Assembly: GCF_014200305.1 (NCBI RefSeq)
Contig: NZ_JACHBL010000001.1
Span: 930,001 to 994,000, forward strand
DNA: 64,000 bases
Direction: 5' to 3'
From: Neomicrococcus lactis
GTDB lineage: Bacteria; Actinomycetota; Actinomycetes; Actinomycetales; Micrococcaceae
Shown here: positions 51,397-60,163 of the stretch, piece after piece
How the letters are laid out: each line of letters starts with the position of its first letter
Numbering within the stretch: the stretch's first letter is position 1
Program-made: the position numbers and the translations under genes
Notes under the pieces: generated by a model
Database searches by the model: none
Told to the model about the DNA's origin: nothing
The model's input: the letters and a program-made list of their open reading frames with translations, nothing else

Positions 51397-52968
51397 ATGC
51401 ACAATGACTTATCCAACGTCTCCTTCGACGATGTCCCCTTTAATCGCACTGATCTCGAGGCGTGCCTCCGAGTCCTCGGTGGGATCCACACGCTGGACAA
51501 TGAAGATCCCCGCTTCATCGCCGTGCGGCGAGCTACCTCCAGCATGTTCAAGGACGTCAAGAAGCATCGGCGTCGGGAAGCGCGCGAGGCCATTCTCGTT
51601 GCGGACCGCGAGACGATGGAGCGCACCGCAACTGGTGCGGCGGATCGCTTGGACGACGAGACCCACGGTCGCGACCTGCATAGCTCGCTGCCGGACGAGG
51701 TCGCCGAGCGCGGCGCCACGGTAGGCACCTATATTCAGCCGCGCGGTTGCTACATCTGCAAAAAGGACTTCGTCGAGGTGGACGCGTTCCATCACGCACT
51801 CTGCCAAGACTGCGCGACGTCCAACCGTGCGCGCCGCAAGGATCACGCTGATCTGACTGGAAAGAAGGCCGTTCTCACGGGTGGCCGCGCGAAGATCGGC
51901 ATGCATATTGCCTTGCGCCTGTTGCGCGACGGCGCGCATTTGACCATCACCACGCGCTTCCCCAAGGACGCCGCACGTCGCTTTGCGTCCCTCGAGGATT
52001 CCGCCAATTGGCTGCACCGCTTACGGATTGTGGGCATCGACTTGCGCGATCCAGGCGCCGTCACCGCTTTTGCGAAGCGGATCGCCGCCGAGGGTCCGCT
52101 CGACATCCTGATCAACAACGCGGCTCAGACGGTGCGTCGCACGGCCGGTTCCTACTCGCAGCTCCTTGCGGGCGAAGACGTTCCGCTCACCCCCGAACTC
52201 GAACCCGGAAACGGCGGACCGGAAATTTGGGGCGCGGAAGCACCCCCACAAGAACACCCGCGCTCACTTGCGGCAGCTTTCCATCTGAGTACGACGGAGC
52301 CGCAACTTTCCAGCGGGACTCTTGCGGCGGCGTCGTACTCCATTAATAGTCCCGAAGCGCGAGCGAGCGCAGACCGCGCGCAGCAGGTCGCCGATCTGGC
52401 CATGACCCCGGGTGCGGCTTCGATGGAGCGCATTGCGGCTGGTACTGCGATCGACGCGGGCGGGCTTATTCCGGACATCGTGACGCAGAATTCGTGGACG
52501 CAAGTGATCGGCGAAGTGGACGCACTCGAGATGCTCGAAGTGCAGCTGTGCAACGTCACGGCACCGTTCTTGCTGAACTCGATCCTGCGGCCAGCGCTCG
52601 CTGCATCGCAGGCACGACGCAAGTACATCGTCAATGTGTCTGCGATGGAGGGACAATTCTCGCGGCGCTATAAGAGCGCGGGACATCCTCACACCAATAT
52701 GGCAAAGGCAGCCCTCAACATGATGACGAGGACTGCCGCCGAAGAACTTTTTGAAACGGACAGAATTCTCATGACGGCCGTGGATACCGGGTGGATCACC
52801 GACGAACGTCCGCACGATGCGAAGCTTCGCAAGGCGGACGAAGGATGGCACGCACCCCTTGATCTCATCGACGGAGCCGCCCGCGTCTACCATCCGATTG
52901 TGGATGGTGAGCGCGGAATCGACCTCTACGGATGCTTCATCAAGGATTACGTGCCATCACCGTGGTAA
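51397..52968 (+). CDS. SDR-family protein with N-terminal CxxC-x14-CxxC zinc motif
   Basis: A 523-residue protein. Residues ~1-110 are helical and charged with no recognised domain. Residues 118-139 hold CYIC and CQDC with two His between, a treble-clef/RING-like or zinc-ribbon pattern. From ~150 on there is an SDR domain: cofactor loop KKAVLTGGRAKIGMHIA, ILINNAAQTVRR, VNVSAMEG. The usual YxxxK is replaced by TNMAK, so the catalytic Tyr is missing while Lys remains. A ~100-residue insert separates the NNA motif from the Ser strand. Function unknown; possibly a non-catalytic NAD(P)-binding or protein-protein scaffold. Only a TAAAAT box, no Shine-Dalgarno, precedes ATG 51397. Confidence 0.82.
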   Translation: MHNDLSNVSFDDVPFNRTDLEACLRVLGGIHTLDNEDPRFIAVRRATSSMFKDVKKHRRREAREAILVADRETMERTATGAADRLDDETHGRDLHSSLPDEVAERGATVGTYIQPRGCYICKKDFVEVDAFHHALCQDCATSNRARRKDHADLTGKKAVLTGGRAKIGMHIALRLLRDGAHLTITTRFPKDAARRFASLEDSANWLHRLRIVGIDLRDPGAVTAFAKRIAAEGPLDILINNAAQTVRRTAGSYSQLLAGEDVPLTPELEPGNGGPEIWGAEAPPQEHPRSLAAAFHLSTTEPQLSSGTLAAASYSINSPEARASADRAQQVADLAMTPGAASMERIAAGTAIDAGGLIPDIVTQNSWTQVIGEVDALEMLEVQLCNVTAPFLLNSILRPALAASQARRKYIVNVSAMEGQFSRRYKSAGHPHTNMAKAALNMMTRTAAEELFETDRILMTAVDTGWITDERPHDAKLRKADEGWHAPLDLIDGAARVYHPIVDGERGIDLYGCFIKDYVPSPW

Positions 52969-52978
52969 ACATCTGGGC

Positions 52979-53830
52979 CTAGGCGACCCTCGTCACGAGA
53001 ACGGAAACCGTCAGTGACGAGTGGCGTCCGCCCGTCTGAATGCCCTTCAATGGGGTGACGTCGCGATAGTCGCGGCCACGAGCCACAGAAACGTGCATGT
53101 CAGAAGCGGCTTTGTGGTTCGTCGGGTCCCACGAGCGCCATTCACCATCAAACCACTCGAGCCACGCGTGCGACTGGCCGGCAACTTCTTCGCCGATCGC
53201 AGCGTCTGGGCGCGGGTGAATGTAGCCGGAAACGTAGCGGGCTGGAATGCCGAGCGAGCGCAAAGCACCGATACCCACGTGGGCAAGGTCCTGACACACG
53301 CCACGCTTTTCTTTCCATGCCGACTCAGCGTTCGTGTGCACGCCGGTCACGCCCGGGACGTACTCCATGTGCTCGCGCAAGAAGCTCATCACCGCGTGTG
53401 CTGCAGCGTGCGGGGTGGGCAAGGAGCGGTATTCCGCAACGATTCCCCGAACGTCTGCTCCGGGATCGCTGAGCTTTGACTGCGGCAAGAAGTCAGACTG
53501 TGCGTCCTGGGTTTCATCCGAGGCAAGCTCTTCCCAGGACAAGGTCTCGTCCGGGTCAACAGCCCGTTCTACGCGGTGCACCTCAACCGTTGCCTGTGCG
53601 TCCACTTCCAGGTAATCGTGAGATCCGGACATGTCGAATCCGGTCACGCGCGTACCCCAATAGTCACGATAATTGCTGACCACCGCGATGTTCGGGCTGA
53701 CCTTGATGTTGCTTTCCAGCACCACCTGATGGGTGTCCGTGAGCGGGGACATGCGCGCCTCGTTGTAGGACAGTGAGACGCGGCCCTCGTAGTCGTAGCG
53801 CGTGCGGTGACGAATGCGTAAGCGGGTCAT
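52979..53830 (-). CDS. Transglutaminase-like family protein
   Basis: A 283-residue cytosolic transglutaminase/protease-like protein. The N-terminal beta-domain contains LRIRHRTRYDYEGRVSLSYNEARMSP, typical of this family. The core has the catalytic Cys179 in KRGVCQDLAHVG, His in QSHAWLEWFDG and Asp in SWDPTNHKA. These proteins occur with circularly permuted ATP-grasp and alpha-E proteins, as here, and are thought to hydrolyse or form peptide/isopeptide bonds. ATG 53828-53830 overlaps the alpha-E stop (ATGA), so the three genes form one coupled operon. It converges on the SDR-like gene with only 10 bases between. Confidence 0.9.
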   Translation of the reverse strand: MTRLRIRHRTRYDYEGRVSLSYNEARMSPLTDTHQVVLESNIKVSPNIAVVSNYRDYWGTRVTGFDMSGSHDYLEVDAQATVEVHRVERAVDPDETLSWEELASDETQDAQSDFLPQSKLSDPGADVRGIVAEYRSLPTPHAAAHAVMSFLREHMEYVPGVTGVHTNAESAWKEKRGVCQDLAHVGIGALRSLGIPARYVSGYIHPRPDAAIGEEVAGQSHAWLEWFDGEWRSWDPTNHKAASDMHVSVARGRDYRDVTPLKGIQTGGRHSSLTVSVLVTRVA

Positions 53831-54753
53831 GCTTTCTCTCCAACCCATGCGTTGTCTGCCATATGCGAGAAGTAGCGACGCGTGACGGCGTCACTGGCCT
53901 GAGCAACGGTGCGCTGCACGCGCTCCATGTGCTCCGGCAATTCATCCAGGATGTTCTCCGAGTGGTGGAACTCCAAGAAGGATCGAGCCTGACCCACAAT
54001 GCGGCGTGCGTCGTTGTCGAAACCGACGCGGTGCACGCTGGGATCCAGCTTGATGAGGCAATCTTCGGCCATCGCGAAAGAAGACACGATCGAGCGTGGG
54101 AACCAACGGTCCATCAACAAGAACTCGGCCGCGCTCTTTTCACCGAACGCCACATCCGGAGTGCGCAAAAACGACTCGTAGGCACCGGCAGAGCGAAGCA
54201 TCGTGACCCAAGACAGACCGCTGGACTGCGTATCCACGGCGGCCAACATACGGGCCGTCATATCGGCGGTCTCGAGCGAACGTCCCAACTGCAAGAACTG
54301 CCAGGAATCGTCCTTACTCATGGTCGAATCGCTGAAGCCACGCATCATGGCGGTGCGTTCCAGAACCCAGTGGCAGAAGCGGAACGCGCCTACGACGTCC
54401 TTACGGTGCTGATTCAGACCGTAGTAAGTGGTGTTCAGCGTTTCCCACAAGTTCGACGACACGGTTTCGCGAGCACGGCGCGCGTTTTCACGAGCCTGAA
54501 CTAACGCGCCAGCAATGGACGCGCCGCTCTTGCGGTCATACGCCATGTACTGGAGAAGGTCCTGCAATCCGTACTCTTCATCTGTAGGCCACGAGCCCAT
54601 GATGGTGAGCATTTCTTGAGACGCTTCGCGCTGCTGAGATTCCGGCAGCTGGTTCAAACGTTCCAAATGCACGTCGAGAATACGCGCGGTTCCGTCGGCA
54701 CGTTCTATGTAACGGCCAATCCAAAAGAGAGATTCGGCAATACGGCTCAGCAT
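53827..54753 (-). CDS. Alpha-E domain protein
   Basis: A 308-residue, all-helical protein with the alpha-E family N-terminus LSRIAESLFWIGRYIERADGTARILDVH and the repeated conserved segments NARRARETVSSNLWETLN and LGRSLETADMTARML. Biochemical role unknown. In many bacteria it is encoded between a circularly permuted ATP-grasp protein and a transglutaminase-like protein, exactly as here. ATG 54751-54753 overlaps the ATP-grasp stop by 7 bases and the transglutaminase start by 4. Confidence 0.9.
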   Translation of the reverse strand: MLSRIAESLFWIGRYIERADGTARILDVHLERLNQLPESQQREASQEMLTIMGSWPTDEEYGLQDLLQYMAYDRKSGASIAGALVQARENARRARETVSSNLWETLNTTYYGLNQHRKDVVGAFRFCHWVLERTAMMRGFSDSTMSKDDSWQFLQLGRSLETADMTARMLAAVDTQSSGLSWVTMLRSAGAYESFLRTPDVAFGEKSAAEFLLMDRWFPRSIVSSFAMAEDCLIKLDPSVHRVGFDNDARRIVGQARSFLEFHHSENILDELPEHMERVQRTVAQASDAVTRRYFSHMADNAWVGEKA

Positions 54754-56342
54754 CCTGGGACCTCCTGAATCTCTTGCTGCTGCTGTTCTTCTTGAACTTG
54801 GTTGCGGGCGGCGCGACCACCCGTTTCAAGCGGCCAAACCTTGGTGCGTTCGCGCAAGTGCGGGACGCGCTCTTCGCTGTTGTTGCGTGGCAAGCGGTTC
54901 TCGCCGTCCACCACCCAGGTGTCCTTCGAGCCGCCACCTTGCGAAGAGTTCACAATGAGTGAGCCCTCCGTCAATGCGACACGAGTCAAACCACCCGGCA
55001 AGACCCACACGTCTTCGCCGTCGTTCACGGCAAACGGACGCAAGTCCACGTGACGCGGCCCGAATTTATCGTCCGCAACGGTAGGTACGGTGGACAGCTG
55101 CAGCACCGGCTGAGCAATCCAGCCACGCGGGTCCTTGATGACTCGCGCGCGCAACTCGTCCAGCTCCTGCTTAGACGCCTGCGGGCCAATCACAATGCCC
55201 TTACCGCCGGAGCCATCTACCGGCTTCACTACGAGTTCGTCGAGGCGGTCGAGGACTTCCTCCCGAGCTTCCTTTTCCTCAAGGCGGTAGGTATCCACGT
55301 TAGGAACAATCGGCTCTTCGTTCATGTAATAACGAATGAGGTCCGGCACGTAAGAGTAGATGAGCTTGTCATCGGCAACGCCGTTGCCCACTGCGTTTGC
55401 GATGGTGACGTTGCCGGCGCGGGCCGCGTTCACAATGCCCGGGCAGCCCAACACGGAGTCTGCGCGGAATTGCTGAGGATCCACGAACTCGTCATCAATA
55501 CGCTTGTAAATCACGTCAACACGGCGCTCACCCGAGGTGGTGCGCATGTAGACGCGGTTACCGCGGCAAATAAGGTCGCGGCCTTCCACGAGTTCAACGC
55601 CCATGAAGCCTGCCAACAGCGTGTGCTCAAAGTAAGCGCTGTTGAAGACGCCCGGCGTGAGCACTACTACCGTTGGATCATCGATGCCGCCGGGAGCGGT
55701 CTTGCGCAGAGCCTGCAGGAGCCGGCGAGGATATTCCTCAACTGAGCGGATATTCTGTTGCACAAACGCTTCGGGAAGACCCTTCTGCATAGCGCGGCGG
55801 TTTTCGAGAACGTAGGACACACCAGACGGCACGCGCACGTTGTCTTCGAGAACTCGGAAGGTACCTTCTTGGTCTCGCACCACGTCAATACCGGAAATGT
55901 GGACACGCACACCGCCGGCGGGCCGGAAGCCTGCTACTTCGCGGTGGAAGTGGGCTGAAGAGGTGATGAGCTTGCGCGGCACCACACCGTCAGAAACCAC
56001 TTTCATGCGGTCATACACGTCATCCAAAAACAGCTCAAGAGCTTTCACACGCTGTGCGACGCCCCGCTCCAGCACTTCCCATTCCGTACTAGGAATAATG
56101 CGGGGCACGAGGTCCAGTGGGAACGGGCGCTCCTCGCCAGCAAAATCAAAAGTGACGCCTCGGTCAAGGAACGTACGCGCCATCGAATCGGCGCGAGCCG
56201 CTACGTCATCTGGTCCCAGTTCTCGAAGCGCCGCCGCCACATGCGTGTAGGCGGGACGCACCGAATGATCGCGGTCGAACATCTCGTCCCACGCCTCGGA
56301 TCGCCCTTGAGCGGCTGGATATCCTTCGAATAGATCTGCCAT
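54747..56342 (-). CDS. Circularly permuted type-2 ATP-grasp protein
   Basis: A 531-residue protein matching the circularly permuted ATP-grasp (CP_ATPgrasp_2) family. Landmarks are GVRVHISGIDVVRDQEGTF followed by RVLEDNVRVPSGVSYV, VVVLTPGVFNSAYFEHTLLA, and VYMRTTSGERRVDVIYKRIDDEFVDP. Further on are ELVVKPVDGSGGKGIVIGP (ATP-binding loop with Lys) and RHVDLRPFAVN. ATP-grasp enzymes form amide bonds through acyl-phosphates, so it is likely an amidoligase of unknown substrate. The last ~25 residues are Gln/Glu-rich (QEEQQQQEIQ) and look disordered. ATG 56340-56342 has AAGG 7 nt upstream. First gene of the three-gene operon. Confidence 0.9.
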   Translation of the reverse strand: MADLFEGYPAAQGRSEAWDEMFDRDHSVRPAYTHVAAALRELGPDDVAARADSMARTFLDRGVTFDFAGEERPFPLDLVPRIIPSTEWEVLERGVAQRVKALELFLDDVYDRMKVVSDGVVPRKLITSSAHFHREVAGFRPAGGVRVHISGIDVVRDQEGTFRVLEDNVRVPSGVSYVLENRRAMQKGLPEAFVQQNIRSVEEYPRRLLQALRKTAPGGIDDPTVVVLTPGVFNSAYFEHTLLAGFMGVELVEGRDLICRGNRVYMRTTSGERRVDVIYKRIDDEFVDPQQFRADSVLGCPGIVNAARAGNVTIANAVGNGVADDKLIYSYVPDLIRYYMNEEPIVPNVDTYRLEEKEAREEVLDRLDELVVKPVDGSGGKGIVIGPQASKQELDELRARVIKDPRGWIAQPVLQLSTVPTVADDKFGPRHVDLRPFAVNDGEDVWVLPGGLTRVALTEGSLIVNSSQGGGSKDTWVVDGENRLPRNNSEERVPHLRERTKVWPLETGGRAARNQVQEEQQQQEIQEVPGC

Positions 56343-56407
56343 TCCCATACCTTGTCATGAAGTTACTCAGCAAGAAAAACCAACCATCACGTGGCAAGCT
56401 ACTCACC

Positions 56408-57427
56408 ATGCATCAAAATGTACCGGGAGTCATCGCCGCCGCCGTTGGAGTGACGTGCGCGTTCCTGGTACATCAACTCGTTCCTGCCATCCCTGCGATG
56501 ACGTGGTGCGTCATCGTCGGAATGCTTGCGTCCAATGTTATGGCTTTAGTGCCAGCTAACCTACGTTTTCGCGATTTGTTGACTCCCGGTATGTCATTTT
56601 CCGGAAAACGATTGATGCGCTGGGGAATTGTGTTCCTCGGTTTCCAACTGGTCTTCGCGGATATTGTGCAGTTGGGCTGGTTATCCGTTGCCCTCATTGT
56701 CGCTTTGGTGGCCGTCGCTTTCGGTCTGACCTACGGAATTTCGAAGCTCTTCCGGCTCCCCGGAGACGAGCCATTTCTCCTCGCGAGCGGTTTCGCTATT
56801 TGCGGAGCCAGCGCCATCGGAGCTGTCTCTCATGCGCGCGGAACTGAGAAGGACGCTCCGCTGCCCGTAGGTCTCGTCACGCTCTGCGGAACGCTGGCGA
56901 TCTTCGTCTTGCCCGCCCTGAACGGGTTCCTCGGTCTGAGCCCGCAGGAGTTTGGCTGGTGGGCGGGGGCGTCCGTACATGATGTCGGGCAAGTCGTGGC
57001 TACCGGCGCCACGCTGGGCTCGGTGGCGTTGAGCACCGCCGTAGTAGTTAAGCTCGTTCGCGTCCTGACCCTAGCGCCCGTCGCAACCCTTGCGGCCCTT
57101 TCAGTACGACGACGCAGCTCCACTCACGCTTCCGCAGCTACTTCCAGCGGGGCAGGAAAGATGCCGCCGCTAGTACCTGTCTTTATTGCCGGTTTTATCG
57201 CAGCTTTTGCGGCACGCTCGTTGGGACTGGTGCCAGAGGCCGCTCTCCCCTTCCTGAAAATTGTTCAGGAGGTCCTTTTGGGCAGCGCACTTGTTGGATT
57301 GGGTTTTGGCATCAACCTCCGCACGCTCTTTACGAGCGGAGCGAAAAGCACCGCCGCGGCGCTTACTGCGTGGTGCGCGCTCATGGTGGTTTCTTTGGGA
57401 GCTCTCCGGTTGGTCTTTCCGAATTGA
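56408..57427 (+). CDS. YeiH/UPF0324 family membrane transporter (putative sulfate exporter)
   Basis: About 339 residues with ~10 predicted helices. It shows the YeiH family hallmarks ASGFAICGASAIGAVSHA and WWAGASVHDVGQVVATGA, and the C-terminal GSALVGLGFGINLRTLF. The family is annotated as a putative sulfate exporter from limited evidence; the substrate here is unproven. ATG 56408 was preferred to ATG 56357, because the latter would start 9 bases from the divergent ATP-grasp gene and leave no promoter space; neither has a good Shine-Dalgarno. Confidence 0.85.
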   Translation: MHQNVPGVIAAAVGVTCAFLVHQLVPAIPAMTWCVIVGMLASNVMALVPANLRFRDLLTPGMSFSGKRLMRWGIVFLGFQLVFADIVQLGWLSVALIVALVAVAFGLTYGISKLFRLPGDEPFLLASGFAICGASAIGAVSHARGTEKDAPLPVGLVTLCGTLAIFVLPALNGFLGLSPQEFGWWAGASVHDVGQVVATGATLGSVALSTAVVVKLVRVLTLAPVATLAALSVRRRSSTHASAATSSGAGKMPPLVPVFIAGFIAAFAARSLGLVPEAALPFLKIVQEVLLGSALVGLGFGINLRTLFTSGAKSTAAALTAWCALMVVSLGALRLVFPN

Positions 57428-57454
57428 TGCGTTCGTGACTGTTAGTATCGCCAC

Positions 57455-60085
57455 GTGCGTAACGAAAATTTGACTCGAGACGAAGCCGCTAGCCGATCCC
57501 GCAGCCTTGAGGTGTCCACTTATGACGTCACTGTCGACGTCAGCAACGCGACCCAAGCGTCCGAAGAAACCTACCCATCCATCTCCCGCATTTCCTTCAC
57601 GTGCTCGGCCCCTGGTTCCAGTACCTTCCTGGACTACATCCACGGCGGCATTGAGTCCGTCACGATCAACGGCACCGAGTATGCAGGCGCGGAGCTGAGC
57701 GACATCGTCGACGGCGCCCGGATCCATCTGCATGATCTGCAGGCTACTAACGAGGTGGTGGTGACGGGCCAGTCCGTCTACAGCACTTCGGGTGAGGGCC
57801 TCCACCGCTTTGTGGATCCCACCGATGAGCTCACGTACCTCTACACGCAGTACGAGCCAGCCGACGCTCGCCGCGTCTTTGCCAACTTCGAACAGCCTGA
57901 TCTCAAGGCAGAGTTCACCTTTCACGTCCGTGCCCCGAAGGAATGGCACGTCGCCTCAAACGAGGCGATCGTGTCCGTCGATGAACATGACGACGGCACC
58001 TCGACTCGCCACTTCGCGCCGACCAAGCGCATGTCCACCTATATCACCACGATCCTCGCCGGTCCGTACTTCGAAGTGCGCGACGAGTGGCGCGGAACCG
58101 TCAACGGCGGCGAAGAGCTCGTCATTCCGCTCAATGCCACCGTGCGTCAGTCGCTGGCTCGCCACCTCGATCACGAGGAAATCTTCACCGTCACCAAGCA
58201 GGGACTGGACTACTACCACCAGAAGTTCACGTTTCCTTATCCATGGGGCAAATACGATTCCGCCTTTGTTCCGGAATACAACTTGGGCGCCATGGAAAAC
58301 CCGGGCCTCGTGACCTTCACGGAGCAATACATCTTTGAATCTCATGCCACGGAAGCTCAGCACGAAGGCCGCGCGGGAACCATCCTTCACGAGATGGCGC
58401 ACATGTGGTTCGGCGACCTGACCACCATGACCTGGTGGGACGATCTGTGGCTCAAGGAGTCCTTCGCGGACTACCTCGGTACGCTCGCAACGGACCGAGC
58501 CACCGACTTCGAAACCGCGTGGATCAGCTTCGCTAACCGCCGCAAGGGTTGGGCCTACGTTCAAGACCAGTTCCCCACCACGCACCCAATCGTCGCTGAC
58601 ATCACCGATCTTGAGGCCGCGGACCAGAACTTCGACGGCATCACCTACGCCAAGGGCGCTTCCGTGCTCAAACAGCTCGCTGCGTTTGTGGGCGAAGATG
58701 CGTTCTTCGACGCTGCGAACACCTACTTCGAGAAGCACGCTTTCGGGAACACCTCGCTTCAGGACTTCCTCGACGCGCTCGCCACGGCATCCGGTCGTGA
58801 CATGAACGCGTGGACCGAGGCATGGCTGAAGACCAGCGGCCCGTCCACTTTAGGAATCGAGCTTGAGGTTGAGGGCGAGGGCGCTGGCGCCGTCGTATCC
58901 CGAGCCGTCCTCAAGCAGCACGGAACGGACCCCGCAACCGGCAAGGACATCGCCCGACCGCACGTCATCAAGGTGGGACTGTTCTCCCCTCAGCCCTCGC
59001 ACGGCGGAATGCTTGAGCTCACGGAAACGCTCGATGTCCGCCTTGAAGGAAGCGAAATAGAGCTTCCCGAGCTCGTGGGTAAGCCGCGTCCGGCGCTGAT
59101 TCTGCCGAACCACGAAGATCTCACCTACGCGCTACTCGAGCTCGATGAGGCCTCCCAAGCTGCGTTCATCGAGAACGGCGTCGACGATGGTCTTGCCCGC
59201 GCCACCATCTGGGCAAGCCTTTGGAATCAGGTCCGCAGTGGACGTCTAGACCCGGTGATGTTCGTTCGCACCGTGGCTCGCCATGGCGCGATGGTTCCCG
59301 AAGCCGGCATTCTCAGTGGCATCACGCTCAACGCCACCACTGCCCTCGAGAACTACGTCGCCGCAGATCGCGTTGGCGAGGTCGCCGCGCTCTTCAACGA
59401 CGCAGCATGGGAACTCACGCAACGTACCTCCGGTGACATCCGCCGTATTTGGGCCCGCACTTTTGCCCGCTCGGCCAAGGCTGTCCCGGAAGCCACGGAA
59501 GAATTGGTGCACCGCCTCGAACTCATGGTCAGCACGGATCAGGACTTCGCTCCGGACGAGCGCGCCGACTCGGAACTGCGTTGGTTGGCTCTCATCACGC
59601 TGAGCGTGCACGGTGCGGCCGATGTTCAAGATTTCGAGCAGGAAATTGCGCGCGAAGATTCTGCGAAGGCTCGTGTGAACCGCACGCACGCCGTCGCAGC
59701 GCTCCCCGATCCTCGTTCGAAGACCTCGGCATGGACGCAAGCCATGTCCGGTGTTGATGGATCCGGCGCCAAGCTATCGAATGATCACCTCAGCGCGGTA
59801 GCAGCAGGCTTCTCTGAAGGATCGTGGACCCTTCGTGCTCCGTTCTACGCGTCCTTCTGGTCCCGTTTGGAAGAAGTCTGGGACACCATGACTCAGTCCA
59901 ACGCCACACGCGTCATTGAGGGTCTCTTCCCGCAAGGCGTCGAAGGCGACCGTGAACCGCTCGAAGCAGCGGGTGCATGGCTCGATGAGCATCAGGATGC
60001 CCCTCAAGCGTTGCGTCGCATCATCATCGAGGAAAAGGACGCTCTCGAGCGCGCGCTCAAGGGACAACAGTTCTCCGAAGCCTAA
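57455..60085 (+). CDS. pepN: Aminopeptidase N (M1 family)
   Basis: An 876-residue M1 aminopeptidase. The exopeptidase motif GAMEN is at residues 278-282. The zinc motif HEMAH (His312, Glu313, His316) has the third ligand Glu335 in DLWLKE, and the stabilising Tyr lies in GITYAKGASVLKQL. The C-terminal ~400 residues are the ERAP1-like helical domain. It removes N-terminal residues from peptides in the cytosol. GTG 57455 lies exactly 6 nt after TAGTAT (57443-57448) with no Shine-Dalgarno, so the mRNA is probably leaderless. A strong bidirectional terminator follows. Confidence 0.95.
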   Translation: MRNENLTRDEAASRSRSLEVSTYDVTVDVSNATQASEETYPSISRISFTCSAPGSSTFLDYIHGGIESVTINGTEYAGAELSDIVDGARIHLHDLQATNEVVVTGQSVYSTSGEGLHRFVDPTDELTYLYTQYEPADARRVFANFEQPDLKAEFTFHVRAPKEWHVASNEAIVSVDEHDDGTSTRHFAPTKRMSTYITTILAGPYFEVRDEWRGTVNGGEELVIPLNATVRQSLARHLDHEEIFTVTKQGLDYYHQKFTFPYPWGKYDSAFVPEYNLGAMENPGLVTFTEQYIFESHATEAQHEGRAGTILHEMAHMWFGDLTTMTWWDDLWLKESFADYLGTLATDRATDFETAWISFANRRKGWAYVQDQFPTTHPIVADITDLEAADQNFDGITYAKGASVLKQLAAFVGEDAFFDAANTYFEKHAFGNTSLQDFLDALATASGRDMNAWTEAWLKTSGPSTLGIELEVEGEGAGAVVSRAVLKQHGTDPATGKDIARPHVIKVGLFSPQPSHGGMLELTETLDVRLEGSEIELPELVGKPRPALILPNHEDLTYALLELDEASQAAFIENGVDDGLARATIWASLWNQVRSGRLDPVMFVRTVARHGAMVPEAGILSGITLNATTALENYVAADRVGEVAALFNDAAWELTQRTSGDIRRIWARTFARSAKAVPEATEELVHRLELMVSTDQDFAPDERADSELRWLALITLSVHGAADVQDFEQEIAREDSAKARVNRTHAVAALPDPRSKTSAWTQAMSGVDGSGAKLSNDHLSAVAAGFSEGSWTLRAPFYASFWSRLEEVWDTMTQSNATRVIEGLFPQGVEGDREPLEAAGAWLDEHQDAPQALRRIIIEEKDALERALKGQQFSEA

Positions 60086-60140
60086 GAAAAGTGGCCCCTA
60101 GTCCCCCGCGTCACAGCGGAGGCTAGGGGCCACTTCTTTT
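60086..60140. terminator. Bidirectional terminator between pepN and lplA
   Basis: AAGTGGCCCCTAG pairs perfectly with CTAGGGGCCACTT (arms within 60086-60101 and 60123-60140), with a nested CCGC/GCGG stem in the loop. It has A-rich and TTTT flanks that fit both directions. Confidence 0.85.
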
Positions 60141-60163
60141 CAGTTCTGAAACGCGCACCGCCG

